A stretch of DNA of 64,000 bases from Trema orientale (taxonomy: Eukaryota > Streptophyta > Magnoliopsida > Rosales > Cannabaceae), in the NCBI GenBank assembly GCA_002914845.1, contig JXTC01000706.1, forward strand, positions 1 through 64,000, written 5' to 3'. The position numbers and the translations under genes were made by a program. Each line of letters begins with the position of its first letter. Positions within the stretch are counted from its first letter, which is position 1. This document shows positions 25,874 to 37,226 of this stretch, one piece after another. The notes under the pieces were generated by a model. That model ran no database searches. It saw only the letters and a program-made list of their open reading frames with translations, and was not told where the DNA came from.

Positions 25874-26164
25874 ATTAAAATTTACTACAAATAGATTAAA
25901 TATTATTATCAAATGACAATTCACATGTCATCTCTCAGTTAGTTTCCGAAGCATTATCCTTTTATCATTAAGGTTAGCTGCTCCAACATTCGGCTAGGCT
26001 GCCTCTTTAAAGGTTGCCTCATCTTTGCAACTAGTTTTTCCCTAAGTTAAATAAAATTAAACCGAGAGGTATTTTCAAAAACAAAAAAAACCCTCCAAGA
26101 AAGAAACTAAACTTCTCTTCTTTCCTGCCTCATTATTAAGTTAAGTGGTCTCAGAAGACAAGTT

Positions 26165-27176
26165 CTTTCCCCTGCCTCCATGGCCACTGGTCAAAAATGT
26201 TCATCCTTCACCAAAGAGCAGATGCTCCAAGCCCTTCAATACTCTGCTCAGTCTCCAGAATAGAAATCCGACAATTTATCTGCTCGTTTTGATGTCTTTG
26301 CTACCATTTTAATCAAGGGTTCGGTCAAGAATTTAATCCAAAGGGACAAAAATTAAATACGCTTTAATTGTAGAAAAACTTAACTCAAAATTTAAGGGGT
26401 ATACTTAAAATTTTACAAATTCAGGAAGGAAAGGCTAAATTTAAAAGAAATAAAGATTAATTTTTTTAAAAAAAAAATGTACATACTATTTACGAGGAAG
26501 ATAACATTCAGGGGCAATAGCCCCCTCTAGGTCACATGCATGTGGCTCCGCCGCCCCGGCTTTCAATGGTCTCAAACAGCCACTTAATAAAGACCTTCAA
26601 GATTCCATATCCAATCTGACCATGCACAAGCACAACAATCTGTCACGTCCTCCTGTGAATCAGTCACCAAATCTAGTTCAAGAAACTGTGACAATGCACC
26701 TATCCACCTTTCGGCTGATCCAAATCATCGTCTGCAAGAACAATAACCAGCAAGAACGGGTTAAGATCGACTACAACTGGTGGAGAATCCTCATATAACC
26801 ATATTCAAGTTTATCAACAGATGAACGAACCTGCCCCGGCCTAGGCGCCAAGACAATCTACCAGCTGCGAAAATGCTCGATGATAGCTCAAGTGAACATG
26901 AAGAACTGGAGGTTAATTTTAGTCAAAGGACATCATGGTTGGAATTATCAATATGGCCAAGGATGAATACCAAGGCTCCAACATAATCACTTTGATACTC
27001 GTGAGTATAAGACCAAGTTGGAAATTCCAAATTATTATGGTCACCTCACATCGAAGATTTCCTAGATTGGATAATGCAAAACATCGAAAAAAATTTTGAT
27101 TTCATGGAATTCCCCCTGAAAAAAGAGCAACTGGTTGCACTTAAACTCAAAGGTGATGGTCATTTGCTGAGTGTTA
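26165..27176 (+). pseudogene. Ty3/gypsy gag remnant
   Basis: The clear part is about 26830-27170. A Pro/Arg- then Glu-rich stretch (PRPRRQDNLPAAK, SSSEHEELEV) is followed, after frame changes, by KLEIPNYYGHL, then EDFLDW and KKEQLVALKLKG. The order P-x-[YF]-x-G-x-L ... EDFLDW ... K-x-LVALKLKG is typical of Ty3/gypsy gag in plants. Multiple stops and one-base losses break it (for example between GHL and IEDFL near 27047). The part from 26165 to 26800, with an ATG at 26179 and a stop after 28 codons, is less certain. It abuts the truncated clathrin copy without a gap. Confidence 0.6.
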
Positions 27177-27177
27177 A

Positions 27178-28190
27178 GGTTATGAATAAGAGTCTGACTA
27201 CATGCATTGAGAAATAGTTTATGTGACTGGGAAAAGACTAAAGCGGAACGGGTTAAGGTCTTCTGCTTTATCCTAATCTAGGTGATCCTTCCTCCTTCAA
27301 GTCATGATCCTTGAAATTGCAAGTAATAAGATTCGGGATACTAGAAATTGCATGTTATGTTTCCAGCAGTAGCTACTAGCTAGCATATATATGTCCATAA
27401 TAAGCAAGCTTTGGATAATCACATTTGAACTGCTACTAGAAGATGCATCTTCGATTATAACTGAAAACTCATTTTTGCAATTGTATTGAAAGCAAATAAC
27501 TTCTCTCTATCCCACTCTCCCTCCATTAGAGGTTCAACAGACCAATTATGTATGTGGCTTTGTTAATTGATTTTACTAAACTTAATCTCACATGAATGAA
27601 CGGCAATAACAGTTATAACCTTAATGAACATTGTACCTAGAATATGATTGGTTTTCTACATATGGAGATAGGAAGTTTGTCATACAATTGAAGCCTTAAA
27701 TATCTCTGACATCTAAGATACGGATCGGAATTACATATGTCATTGACGTCACACATTCCTCTTGAACTTGTACCTTTGTTTTCTAGGTGTTCCTGGCCAA
27801 TCAAGAGAAGTTTCATGCTGAGGCTAATAAGAATTATTGGAAATCGATCGCTGAGCTTATTCCTTAACAAGTGCCAGCTATAGAAAAGAAGAAAGAAGCC
27901 ATCCGTTGTTGCTATCCAAGGTCCAAAGCCTGAAAAGCCAACTGATCTTTCAAGGATGCGGCGGAAACTAGTAGAATTGAAACACAGGACACATCAACAT
28001 CTAAAGCAGGCTCCACCACCGCCACCAACTACTGCCCCTGCGAATGAGGCTGAAAGCAATGCTGCTCCTGCTGTAGCTGCTCCCACTAAGGCTGTCACCG
28101 TTGCTTGATAATTTTTTCTTGGCCATTCAATGTGACTAGATTAAGATATGTCTAAGTGTCAGCTGTACTTGGTTAGAATTTCATGGTATT
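27178..28190 (+). pseudogene. Truncated clathrin light chain copy (last intron, last exon, 3' UTR)
   Basis: Matches 16690-17640 of the intact gene, including most of intron 2 (AGGTGATCCTTCCTCCTTCA is identical). The exon begins at 27788 after TTTCTAG and keeps [19 protein letters not shown]. Asn of LIPNE has become a stop (TAA, 27865-27867), and a 20-bp deletion soon after changes the frame. Exons 1 and 2 are absent. The 3' UTR resumes at about 32690-32790, so a composite insertion of about 4.5 kb split the copy. Confidence 0.93.
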
Positions 28191-28194
28191 ATTG

Positions 28195-28705
28195 ATGGAT
28201 TAACTTAAGAATAATTAAGCCTCATAACATGTAGTAGTTCATAATCTAAATGCTCAGATCATCACATCATATAGACTATAAACCATATATATTACAGAAT
28301 TCTCATGTAAATCAATAGGCATTTATAACATGTTGAAACTAGACAAAAGATAGAGAAAGTGTACCGGAATCCATGATGCAGCAAGTGTTGGGTTGATTGG
28401 TCTTTTAAGATTACATAGCAGTATATCTTCCTTTCGGTTCTCTATGGGGAAGAAGAGAAGAAGTCAGAAAACTGTATGGCAATTTTTTTTTATTTAACGC
28501 TCTGTATTTTAAGGACCATGACGCTATAATAACTATGTCTATTCTATTATGGGCTCATCATTCACAATGGACTTGATATTAGGCTTCTACACATAATTGG
28601 CTCATACCCAAATTTATCTTATAAATATGGATATTTCTTAAAGGTTTCTAACACTTACAAAAATTGAAAAAAAAAATTACAAAAATACGGAAGTCAGGCT
28701 TTTTT
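28195..28705. other. Inserted AT-rich sequence of unknown origin
   Basis: Lies between the broken 3' UTR of the clathrin copy and the inverted-end element at 28709. Its end part (GGCTTCTACACATAATTGGC to CTAACACTTA, 28591-28658) is loosely repeated in the same direction at 32618-32690. It may be the shell of an older element into which the 3.9-kb element jumped. Confidence 0.4.
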
Positions 28706-28919
28706 CCAAGAGGAAATAAGGGAATACACGGTATTTTAAGAAAATATATCAAATATACGGTAGTCCTATTTTAAAAAACTTCATACGGTGATTTTTAGAA
28801 AAATACGATTTAATTAAACACACAGGTCATGTAACTTTCACCTTTCTTCTTCTTTCTCTCGCTCAAATATGAAACCCATAAGTATGTAATGATCGAATTT
28901 CATTTTTCTCTGCCATTGA

Positions 28920-29135
28920 CAAGGTTATCCCTCTATTGAAGATGATGATTCTCAGCTTTATTTTCCTGAGCTTCTTGATGGCAAGTTCGAGTGTGAGATT
29001 ATGGCACCAGCGCTGGTATTCAAACCCATTGAGGTATCTCAGTGTCTGGGCTATGGTCATGTAGACGATGAGGTGGCTGAGGAGAGAAGGATACCTATTA
29101 CACAGCGAACTTTTGGTCTTGTTTATAATTTTTGA
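28920..29135 (+). pseudogene. Unrecognised coding fragment inside the inverted-end element
   Basis: An open frame of 71 codons ending in TGA. It has balanced, protein-like composition, with acidic and hydrophobic alternation (for example SIEDDDSQLYFPELLDGKFE and QRTFGLVYNF), unlike the AT-rich surroundings. The sequence just before it resembles a splice acceptor (TTGACAAG). It could be an exon captured by the element, as in Pack-MULEs. I do not recognise the family. The opposite strand is also open (29153-28863) but has a less protein-like composition. Confidence 0.4.
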
Positions 29136-30239
29136 ATGATGTAGTAATGGCATATGGTAACCAAATTGGTAAGTACTATTCCTTCTTTTTTGTGGTTTTT
29201 TTTTGGGAGAATTGCAAGTTGTTTTGGCTGTGGTATTCTAACTTTTTGATCGAAGTGAGTGTTGTTCTTTCTGGTCTCTTTTTGTAATTTTTATGTTTTC
29301 TCTTGAATTTTGTTTGTGCTTTTAGAGCAGCCTTAATGTATTTTACGATCCATAATGAAAAGTGACCACTTTTTCAAGTAATCTAGTTCATTCTGTATTG
29401 CAATATACATAATTGCAGTATTCTTTTGTTATTACTAGTGAAAATAATATATTTACATGCCTACTTGATTTGTAATTCTTATTGCATCAATTGTTTATAA
29501 GAGTAATTTCAATATTTATATTAAATATCTAATACGGGTTATGCAACTAAAGTTTTTAGTTAATAATTCTATTTTTCACAGAACATCTTCATATCAAGCT
29601 TTGGAATCTAGGCCATTCTTTGAGTGGAAATGATGTATCTTCTTTCTTAGATTGAACTTTGAAATGTATCTATAACAGTAAGACTAGTCCCATAAAATTG
29701 TAGAATGTATTCTACTTTATTGAAATAGTTTATTGTAAAAAGAAATTTGTGTACATATATGATTTAATTCCATTAGATATGTATAATCTCGAATGAATGG
29801 TTGTTCACTATTTCCTACACTAGACTAGAATTATGTTTTATGTAGATCGTTGTTGATTTTACTACTTAATGGTGTTCACCACGCTGTTTCACTACACCAT
29901 TATTAATACGGTTAAGATGTTTGATGAAATGCCTAAGAGAGAATTTTGTAGACGTCTTTGATTAGTGATTTTAGAAATTTAGCATCTTGTTTCTTTTGAT
30001 ATGGATTGAACTAGCTTTTGTTAAGTACTTGGACCTGATTTAGATGCATTAGGTCCACTTTTATAGTGTTTCTTACTGGGTTACATGTGGAATAAATATT
30101 CTTGATGTATGTTATGACTAGTGACTTTTAAGTACATATTTTCTTGATTTACCAAAATGCACTAGGTTCATTTTTCATTCACGCTTGATCATTGTGGTCA
30201 TTATTAGAATAATTAAAAATTCTAACACTTTTAACTGAT

Positions 30240-31830
30240 TAATACTCTTGTAACTAGTTATGGTTACTAGTTAATGGTATTTGGTAACCAGTAACTAAAT
30301 TTCTATCTAGTAACTAGATGGGTTAGAGTTTTACATGGACTAGTAACCAATAACTAAGTCACCAGTAACCAATCCAGAAACTAGAAACCAGTCTTGTATT
30401 TGGTAACTTAACCAGATTAATTAATAGTAAATAGCAATCAAATTGGTTACTAAGTTACCAGTTACTAGTAATTAAGTTGATATCTGGTAACTAGTAACTA
30501 GTCTTGTAACTGATAACCAGAATGTTAACTAGTAATAGTTCTAGTTTCATTTAGACTGGTTATTAGTAACCAGTAATCAATTTGGTCAGTAGTAACTGTA
30601 TGGATTACCTATTATACTTGAAACTCTGACTTTGAGATTACCTATAAGGATAGGTAGAGTAGTCATACCCATGGTAACCAGTCTTATAATTAGTAACTGG
30701 GTAACTAGAGTAACTATTAATTNNNNNCTAGTAATAAATTCGCTAGTGGTGATCAGAATGGTAACCAATCTTATAGTTAGTAACTGAGTAACTAGAATAA
30801 CTAGTAACCAGAACCTAGTAAAAAATTCGCTAATAGTATCAGAATGGTAACCAATCTTATAGTTAGTAACCGGGTAACTAGAATAACTAGTAACCAGTAA
30901 CTAGTAAGCAGTAACAAATTTATATGCTTACTAGTAACCAAAGTAACAATTTTTTTAATTTGAAAAAGTAGCTCATTATTCTTAAGAGGGGGAAAAGCAA
31001 GAAAAAAAATAGAAAGTTGAAAAGAAAAAATGATTAAAAAAAAAAAAAGACAACTAGTAAACATATTGATAGAAACCAAAATTGTGACTGATTATCAGTA
31101 ACTAAAGTAATCTTTTTTTTATTTAAAAAGAGCAGCTCATTAATCCTAAAAGGGGGAAAAGCAAGAATTAAAATAAAAAGGAACTAGTAACTAGTAACTG
31201 ATAACGAGTAACAATAATTAGATTATCTAGAAACTAATAACTAAATGGGTAAACAGTAACCAAATTGACTACTAGTAATCAGTTACTAGTAACAGTAATG
31301 ACATTGGTAACAAGTGACTAGCAATCTATAGTGGTAACTAGAAATCTGTAACTAGTAATCAAATTATTAGTGATATCTAGAAACCTGTAATCAAACTGGT
31401 AGTGGTAACCAGAAACTAGCAACCAAATTAGTAGTGGTAACTAGAAACTAGTAACCAATATGTAACCAATTTGGCTACAAATTTTGTTACCACTCTAGTA
31501 ACTAACAACTAAATTGGTAACTAGTAATTAGATTGGTTATTAGTAACTGATAACCAAAATAACGAACAACTAAACTAGTCAGTAGTAACCAATCAATCAC
31601 AAGATGTAACTAGAAACTAGCAACTAAATTAGTAGTGGTAAGTAGAAACTAGTAACCAATATGTAACTAGTTTGGTTACTAATTTTGTTATCACTCTAGT
31701 AACCAATAACCAAATTGGTAACTAATAATTAGATTGGTTATTGGTAACTGATAACCAAAATAACGAACAACTAAACTGGTCAGTGGTAATTAATCAGTCA
31801 CAAGATTGGAAAGCAATAACGATTAATTAA
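30240..31830. repeat. Degenerate GTAACTAGTAACC array
   Basis: Over about 1.5 kb the words GTAACTAGTAAC, AACCAGTAAC, GTAACCAG and their reverse complements recur dozens of times with irregular spacing, interrupted by A-rich fillers (30945-31045, 31105-31175). A smaller outlying cluster lies at 32335-32435. GTTACTAGTAAC is a perfect 12-bp palindrome, so the array mixes both orientations. It includes the N run 30723-30727, probably an assembly gap caused by the repeat. Confidence 0.85.
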
Positions 31831-32689
31831 TTTGACATTAAAAAAAGGTGGAAATGGCAAAAAATAGAAAAAAAAAAAGGAAAAAGAATTTAAAACTCAT
31901 TTTTTAAAGATGAAATGGAAGAAGGAAATTAAAAAAAAAAAGTAAAAAAAAATTAAAAGCTGAAAAAAATGAAAACAAAATGAGGCTAGCCACCTTCGAA
32001 CCATGCACATGATTACAAAATCCAAAAGCACTCGCCACTAAGCTAGAGCAAACTTGATCAATGTGATATGTTTTTTAGTTGTATATTTGAGTTAAAACAA
32101 GATGATTTTATTTACAACATTTGCCACCGTATTTCTCACTCTCATTCTTTCAAAAATGCCAATTTTGCGTGGTACGGAAGGAAATTATTTTTCTGTACCG
32201 TATATTTGTAATTTTTTTCAATTTGCGAAGGTAAAACTCAGAAAAACCCTTTTTCCAATTTTCATACAATTTTTATTAGGAAAATATCACTTTTTAAAAA
32301 CTATTTAGAAAAGTATCATTTTTAAAATAGTTACTGATTACCCATTTTTGAAAACTGGTTATTGGTTACTAGTTATCAGTTATATATCAGTTATAAATAT
32401 CTTTGGTTATTAGTTACCAGAAATTAGTTACTATTTTAAAAATAGTACTTTTCTAAATATTTTTTTAGAAAACAGTATTTCTAACAAAAACCGTACGGCA
32501 CCTTGAACAGCACAAAACTACCATATTTTTCAAATTATTTTTCAGAAATACCGTATATTGTCTAATTTCCCCTTTCTTAAACCTAATTAATTACTTAATC
32601 AGATCACTTAAAGTTTTGGGCTCCTACATAGATAGCTGGTCATGTTCAAAATATTTCAAATATATGCCCATAATAGAAAAATGCTAACA

Positions 32690-33830
32690 ATTATTCCGCA
32701 TTGAACTTTGCCTAACGAGTTTATGGTCATTGTTATGTTTAATTTTCGGCTTTCGCCTCTATGTATAAGAATTTGGCAATTAGAAGGGGTTACACCTCTT
32801 ATCTGTTATATTTGAAATATTATTTTCTCTCTTGTGTTTCAGTCTATTATGTACGAGCCTAGGAATCGTGGCTATGTTCACCGAGTTGGAAAATAAGTCA
32901 CCAAGTTAATCACTCGTGCAATCATTGCTCGATTAAATTACTCTTACTTTTCCTTCTTTTTCTTGGCTAGTTCCCCTTTCTTACTCCTAAGGCAAGAAGT
33001 TGCATTTCCCCCACTAGTGTGCTCGTTGGAATTGATATTGATTACCGCGGCGCTTTCTACAAATTGCTTTAAACTTTAGGAGAGGGTACCTTAAGGAGAA
33101 GGAACGGTCGCAATCTTGAAGGGAAACACTTGCATTCGAGGCACAAGGTGGTTCGATGACAGCAGCAAGAGTCATGTTGAATCTTTATATGTTGGGCATA
33201 AACTTCAAATTTGTGGTCCTGCTACTGGATGGATATTGTGACCTGAATGATATATGATGACAAGTATATGCTCATGGGTAGATAACGTGGTCCATCTAGT
33301 AGTTTGTATATGCCTTTTCGATCGTTAACCTTTTCGTACGGCGGCTTATTATAACATATGCGCCATCACTGTGATAAACAGTGGTCAACTCAGACAGTTT
33401 TAGAACAAAGGACCCTCTGGAATTTTTATATACACAGAGACATATAGATACCTATAGAGTGAAAATTCAAGTCTGGAAGTACTCTCGACCTCTTTGATCT
33501 TTTCTAATTGCTCGTGTCAAGAACAAATCCTCCATCTACGAAAATAAATGATCTACCCATTTTAGGGTATTTGGTAACACTTGAATTTTTTTGTTTCTAA
33601 CAATTTTCATTTTCAAAAGTAAACCAAAAGCGGAAATCTTTGCAACGTGATGCTTAGAAAATCTGAACTACGCAACATCCCGTAGCCACTTCGGTTTTTG
33701 CTAGAATATTCGAGTGAAGAGGAGGGCAATTTGATATGGTTTTCGATCTCACTCTTGAAAACAAGAACATGACATGATACTACGTGTAGAAAATGGAAAA
33801 GGAAGTTTGTTCATAACATCAGTATCTACT
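32690..33830. other. Remainder of the clathrin copy 3' flank, then unassigned sequence
   Basis: 32690-32790 matches 17650-17735 of the intact clathrin gene 3' region. From 32800 to 33830 I see no gene, repeat or element that I can name. Confidence 0.55.
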
Positions 33831-34025
33831 CTACTATTACAAAGACCATGAATTACATTTGTGAAATTGAACCGCAAATCTTTCCAATAAACTTCACATT
33901 ACCAATTGAAGCACAACTCTGGTTAGTTCCTGGATCTGGTTTTCTTCTGACCATCAAGATGATTGCAGCTCAAAATTTAAATATAGGAATTTCAGTTTAT
34001 ATGCAAATATAAGGCACCAGAACCA

Positions 34026-37000
34026 TCACCTACCACGCATACTAGCAGGAGATCGACCACCTCTCTCACTGCCAATGTCATCATCAACTTCAATCCCGTC
34101 TAGGCAAAGACCATTATTGTTGACACTGACTTCGGAACTAGCATTACTGCTTGTGGCGAGCGGAGAGTCTGAAACACTAATTGTTCTGCTCCGTGCAGGC
34201 CCCGATCTCACACTGTACATAGAGGATGCAGGAATGTTTGTCATCAATGGCCTCAAATTACCTGGAATGGTTCTCCTTATATCCTGCAGTCAAAATAAAT
34301 GAATGAGAAAAAAATGACACTACCAACGTGATAGCACTTTCTTTTAAACCTTCTCACGAGGAAGGAAATAAAATTTTAAGCAAAAAATATAGAAGACAAA
34401 TGAATGACAACTAACTGATACAAGGCACACCAAGACAACTCTAGTCTCAAATGATATGTGTACAGTAAGATGCTAGAGATAAATACCATATGTCGTATAG
34501 CCATATCCAGAGATTTCTTTGAAAGCGTTCTACCGAAGCCGGAGCTGTCTGGAGACGAAGATTTCGCAGAGAGATTACCATGAGGGGAATGTTTATCATC
34601 TTGCTTTGGTGGTACCAGTTTCCTCATATTTATTACCCTCTCCACCATTTTTGTTCCAATTAGAACAGGGCTTACATTGTCATTAATTTTATAGTGGCCA
34701 CGACTCACTGCAGGAACAGAGCTTCCACTCGGATGAGCAATGCCATTCGGAGCACGTCCTCTTGAAGGAGAGCATGATTGCCGTCTTGGTCTACCATTTG
34801 ACGCCGGCTCAACGGAAGAAGATCGAGAACTTGGTGCTCCTGGCCTACCCCTGGTGGCCGAGAGTGGCCTATCAGGAAGTGTTGTTCTTAAATTCGGTGG
34901 AGCATCAAGTGAAAAACCGGGCATCTCTGAGGGCTTCCATGGTCTGGATTTCACTGTAGGAGATGTGCCACGTGAGGGTACTGGATTTCTAGCTGTTGTG
35001 GAAACTGGATTTCTAGTTGCTGTGGAAATTGGATTTTTAGTTGTTGTGGAAACTGGATTTTTAGTTGTTGTGGAAACTGGACTTCTAGTTGTTGTGGAAG
35101 CTGGACTTCTATTTGTTGTGGAAACTGGATTTCTAGTTATCATGGAAACTGGCTTTGTAACGGAAGACGATTTAGAAGGAGGCGCAGATATACAGGACAC
35201 AGACGATGGTGTTGTAGGTCGACGAGTTGGTGTTGCAGCCCTTGATGTGGACTTCGGTGCAGTTATAGTAGGTCTGGCAGTTGGTGTTGATGATCTCGCT
35301 GTTGACCTTGATAATGGTGTTGAAGATCTTGATGGAACAGTTGGCTTAGCTGTGGATGTGGGTTTAGTTGCAGACACTGTCGGCTTACTTGAAGTCAATG
35401 TTGGTCTAGAAGTAGGTGTTGATGGTCTTGTTGGTTTAGATGCAGTAGTCAATGAGGGACGTCCAGTTGGTGTTGCAGGTCTTGATCCTGGACCCCCTGA
35501 TGATGACGGTCTTCGAGTCCCAGCACCAGAAGAATTCAACCCGGGAGATGAAACTGGTTGTTTAGATACTAAGCTGCTTCTGGCAGGAAGCTCTGGCTGG
35601 GGATTTGCCAACTACAACCGCAATGAAGAAAGGGCAAGCAACAATAATGTACTATGCAAAATGAACTGAACATTCATAAACAGAAAATATCAAGGAAAGG
35701 CTCTTGCAATAATATCATAAAAAGACAATGGTACATAGAGAAGTGGCATCATTACTCCCATAAATTACAATTTATTTTCTCAAAGATAGCCAAGTTTTCT
35801 GATACTCAGATAACTAGGCATCTGCTTTCAAGAATATAAGGCCAAAATGAGGAAATTTACTTTCAATCAGAAATGGTGGCTTGCACTTGACTGCTAAATT
35901 ACCAAGGCTACTAACAAATATTTTCTGAGAAGAACAAAGAAAGAACTGCTACCAAATTATGTGAAAGAAAGTGCTTACTCTAGATTTCAGAGCTGTGGGA
36001 CGAGCCTTTGGTGTACCAAGCTGACTCATTAAGGTCTTTTGTGATTCCATCTCCAAAGAAGGAAATAAAGGAGTCCCCGGAGGAGTTAGGAGCCTGAAAT
36101 AAAAGAAAATTTTAATTGATACCAACTTAGAAGATCTATGCACTCCTCAACAGCAAAGTTATATCATCCAATTACATCAAAGTTGCATTGGGAAATCAAT
36201 AAAGATATATTGGTTGGGAGGGGGAGGGGGGAGGAGAAACAACAACCATCAAATCTTAAAAACGAAAGCAAATGCCTGGCCCAGGAAATTTTGTTTCATC
36301 TACAAATGGCTCTCATTTCAGTCCAAAAGTTTGTACCTCCGAAATGTGTGTGCAAGATTGTTAATTGTGAAGAACAGAAATAAAAAGAAACAATGCAAGG
36401 TCAACCAATTCATTCCAGTAGATAAAAAGATTTTATTAGCTTTAAAATTCAAAAGCCCCATGATTCCAGAGAATATGGAATGGCGTGTGTGCGTCCACTC
36501 CGAACTACTACCCTGCACAAGCTATTTACAATTACGAAGAGAAGTATCCCCGTCTTTCATTTTTCTCAAATTTCATCAAACTAGCCTCCTTCGTAAATAC
36601 GAATTGGGATAACTCCAAATTTCGAAAGAACACTAGCCTAGTCTACTTCGCAATCGCTAAGAACAACAAAAATAAAGACCATACAGAAAATGGAAACGAA
36701 AAAGGTAAACAGGTACCAGTCATAGTCATTCTTATCATTTTCTGAATTCAGAAAATCATCAGCACCAGTCTTGCGTGGAGGTGCTGGTGTTGAAGACGAT
36801 ATATTAAAAATGGGAGAAGTTCCCGGTTTCGACCCTGCAACAATTAAAAAAAAAATAAAAAATCACCCAAAAAAAAAAAAAGCCAACTCCGAAAACCAGA
36901 CCACACCCGAAAATAGCAAGATTCTCCCTAAATATATATATATATATACCCAGTAACAAATTCAATAAATTCATCCAAATTTCTAGAAATTAACAAATTA

Positions 37001-37226
37001 TATAACCCTACATTGCAAGCAAATGCTTAAATTTGGTACCTAATGGCACATCGAACTCTTCAGCGTTGTTAAGAAGAAGATCGTTTCGTTCCTTCTCGCG
37101 CTTCTGCATCTCTAAGAATAATGCAAGCTCTTCTTCTTTCTCTTTCATGACCGAGGCTCTCAATTGCTGCCTCTGCTTCACCGCCGCTAGCATCTGCGAT
37201 TCTTGTGCCCTAAAACTCCGATTCAT
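34026..37226 (-). CDS. Basic Ser/Thr/Pro-rich protein (FLO11-like annotation, possible microtubule-binding BPP type)
   Basis: Five exons: 37226-37040, 36834-36717, 36093-35979, 35611-34487 and 34283-34026. All have GT-AG introns and consistent phases, giving 600 residues. The N-terminus MNRSFRAQESQ leads into a charged helix (QRQQLRASVMKEKEEELALF). Next come PPRKTGADDFLNSEND, the motif LLTPPGTPLFPSLE, a basic Ser/Thr/Pro domain (exon 4) and KSRPWKPSEMPGFSLDAPPN. The end reads RRTIPGNLRPL and finishes SPASMRGR. Plants have a small family with exactly this order, often labelled flocculation protein FLO11-like or mucin-like. Some Arabidopsis members were described as basic proline-rich microtubule-associated proteins, which would place it in the cytoplasm on microtubules; that role is transferred knowledge. 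The first ATG that fits the family is at 37226. A 3'-end remnant lies at 18181-18360. Confidence 0.9.
35000..35155 (-). repeat. 24-bp tandem repeats in exon 4
   Basis: Six to seven units encode the 8-residue pattern NPVSTTTR with small changes (RSPVSTTT, KNPISTAT and so on). Expansion by slippage would change protein length without changing frame. Confidence 0.9.

Larger units (their letters stand above)
28709..32573. mobile_element. Non-autonomous element with about 100-bp degenerate inverted ends
   Basis: Left end 28709-28815 and right end 32465-32573 are inverted relatives, roughly 70% identical by eye. Shared blocks in order are GGAAAT, ACGGTATTT, GGTAGT and TACGGT, then a TTAGAAA-type block. 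I could not fix a target duplication. The inside holds an open frame fragment (28920-29135), AT-rich filler, and the GTAACTAGTAACC array. No transposase is visible. A MULE-like origin is inferred from the long ends. Confidence 0.55.

Noticed and set aside
28863-29153. 96-codon open frame on the minus strand
   Set aside because: It lies opposite the plus-strand fragment at 28920-29135, which has the more protein-like composition. Neither is certain.
34740-35669. 309-codon open frame on the plus strand
   Set aside because: It is the antisense of exon 4 of the Ser/Pro-rich gene. The minus strand has splice sites, family motifs and consistent phases; the plus frame is a by-product of low-complexity Thr/Pro codons.
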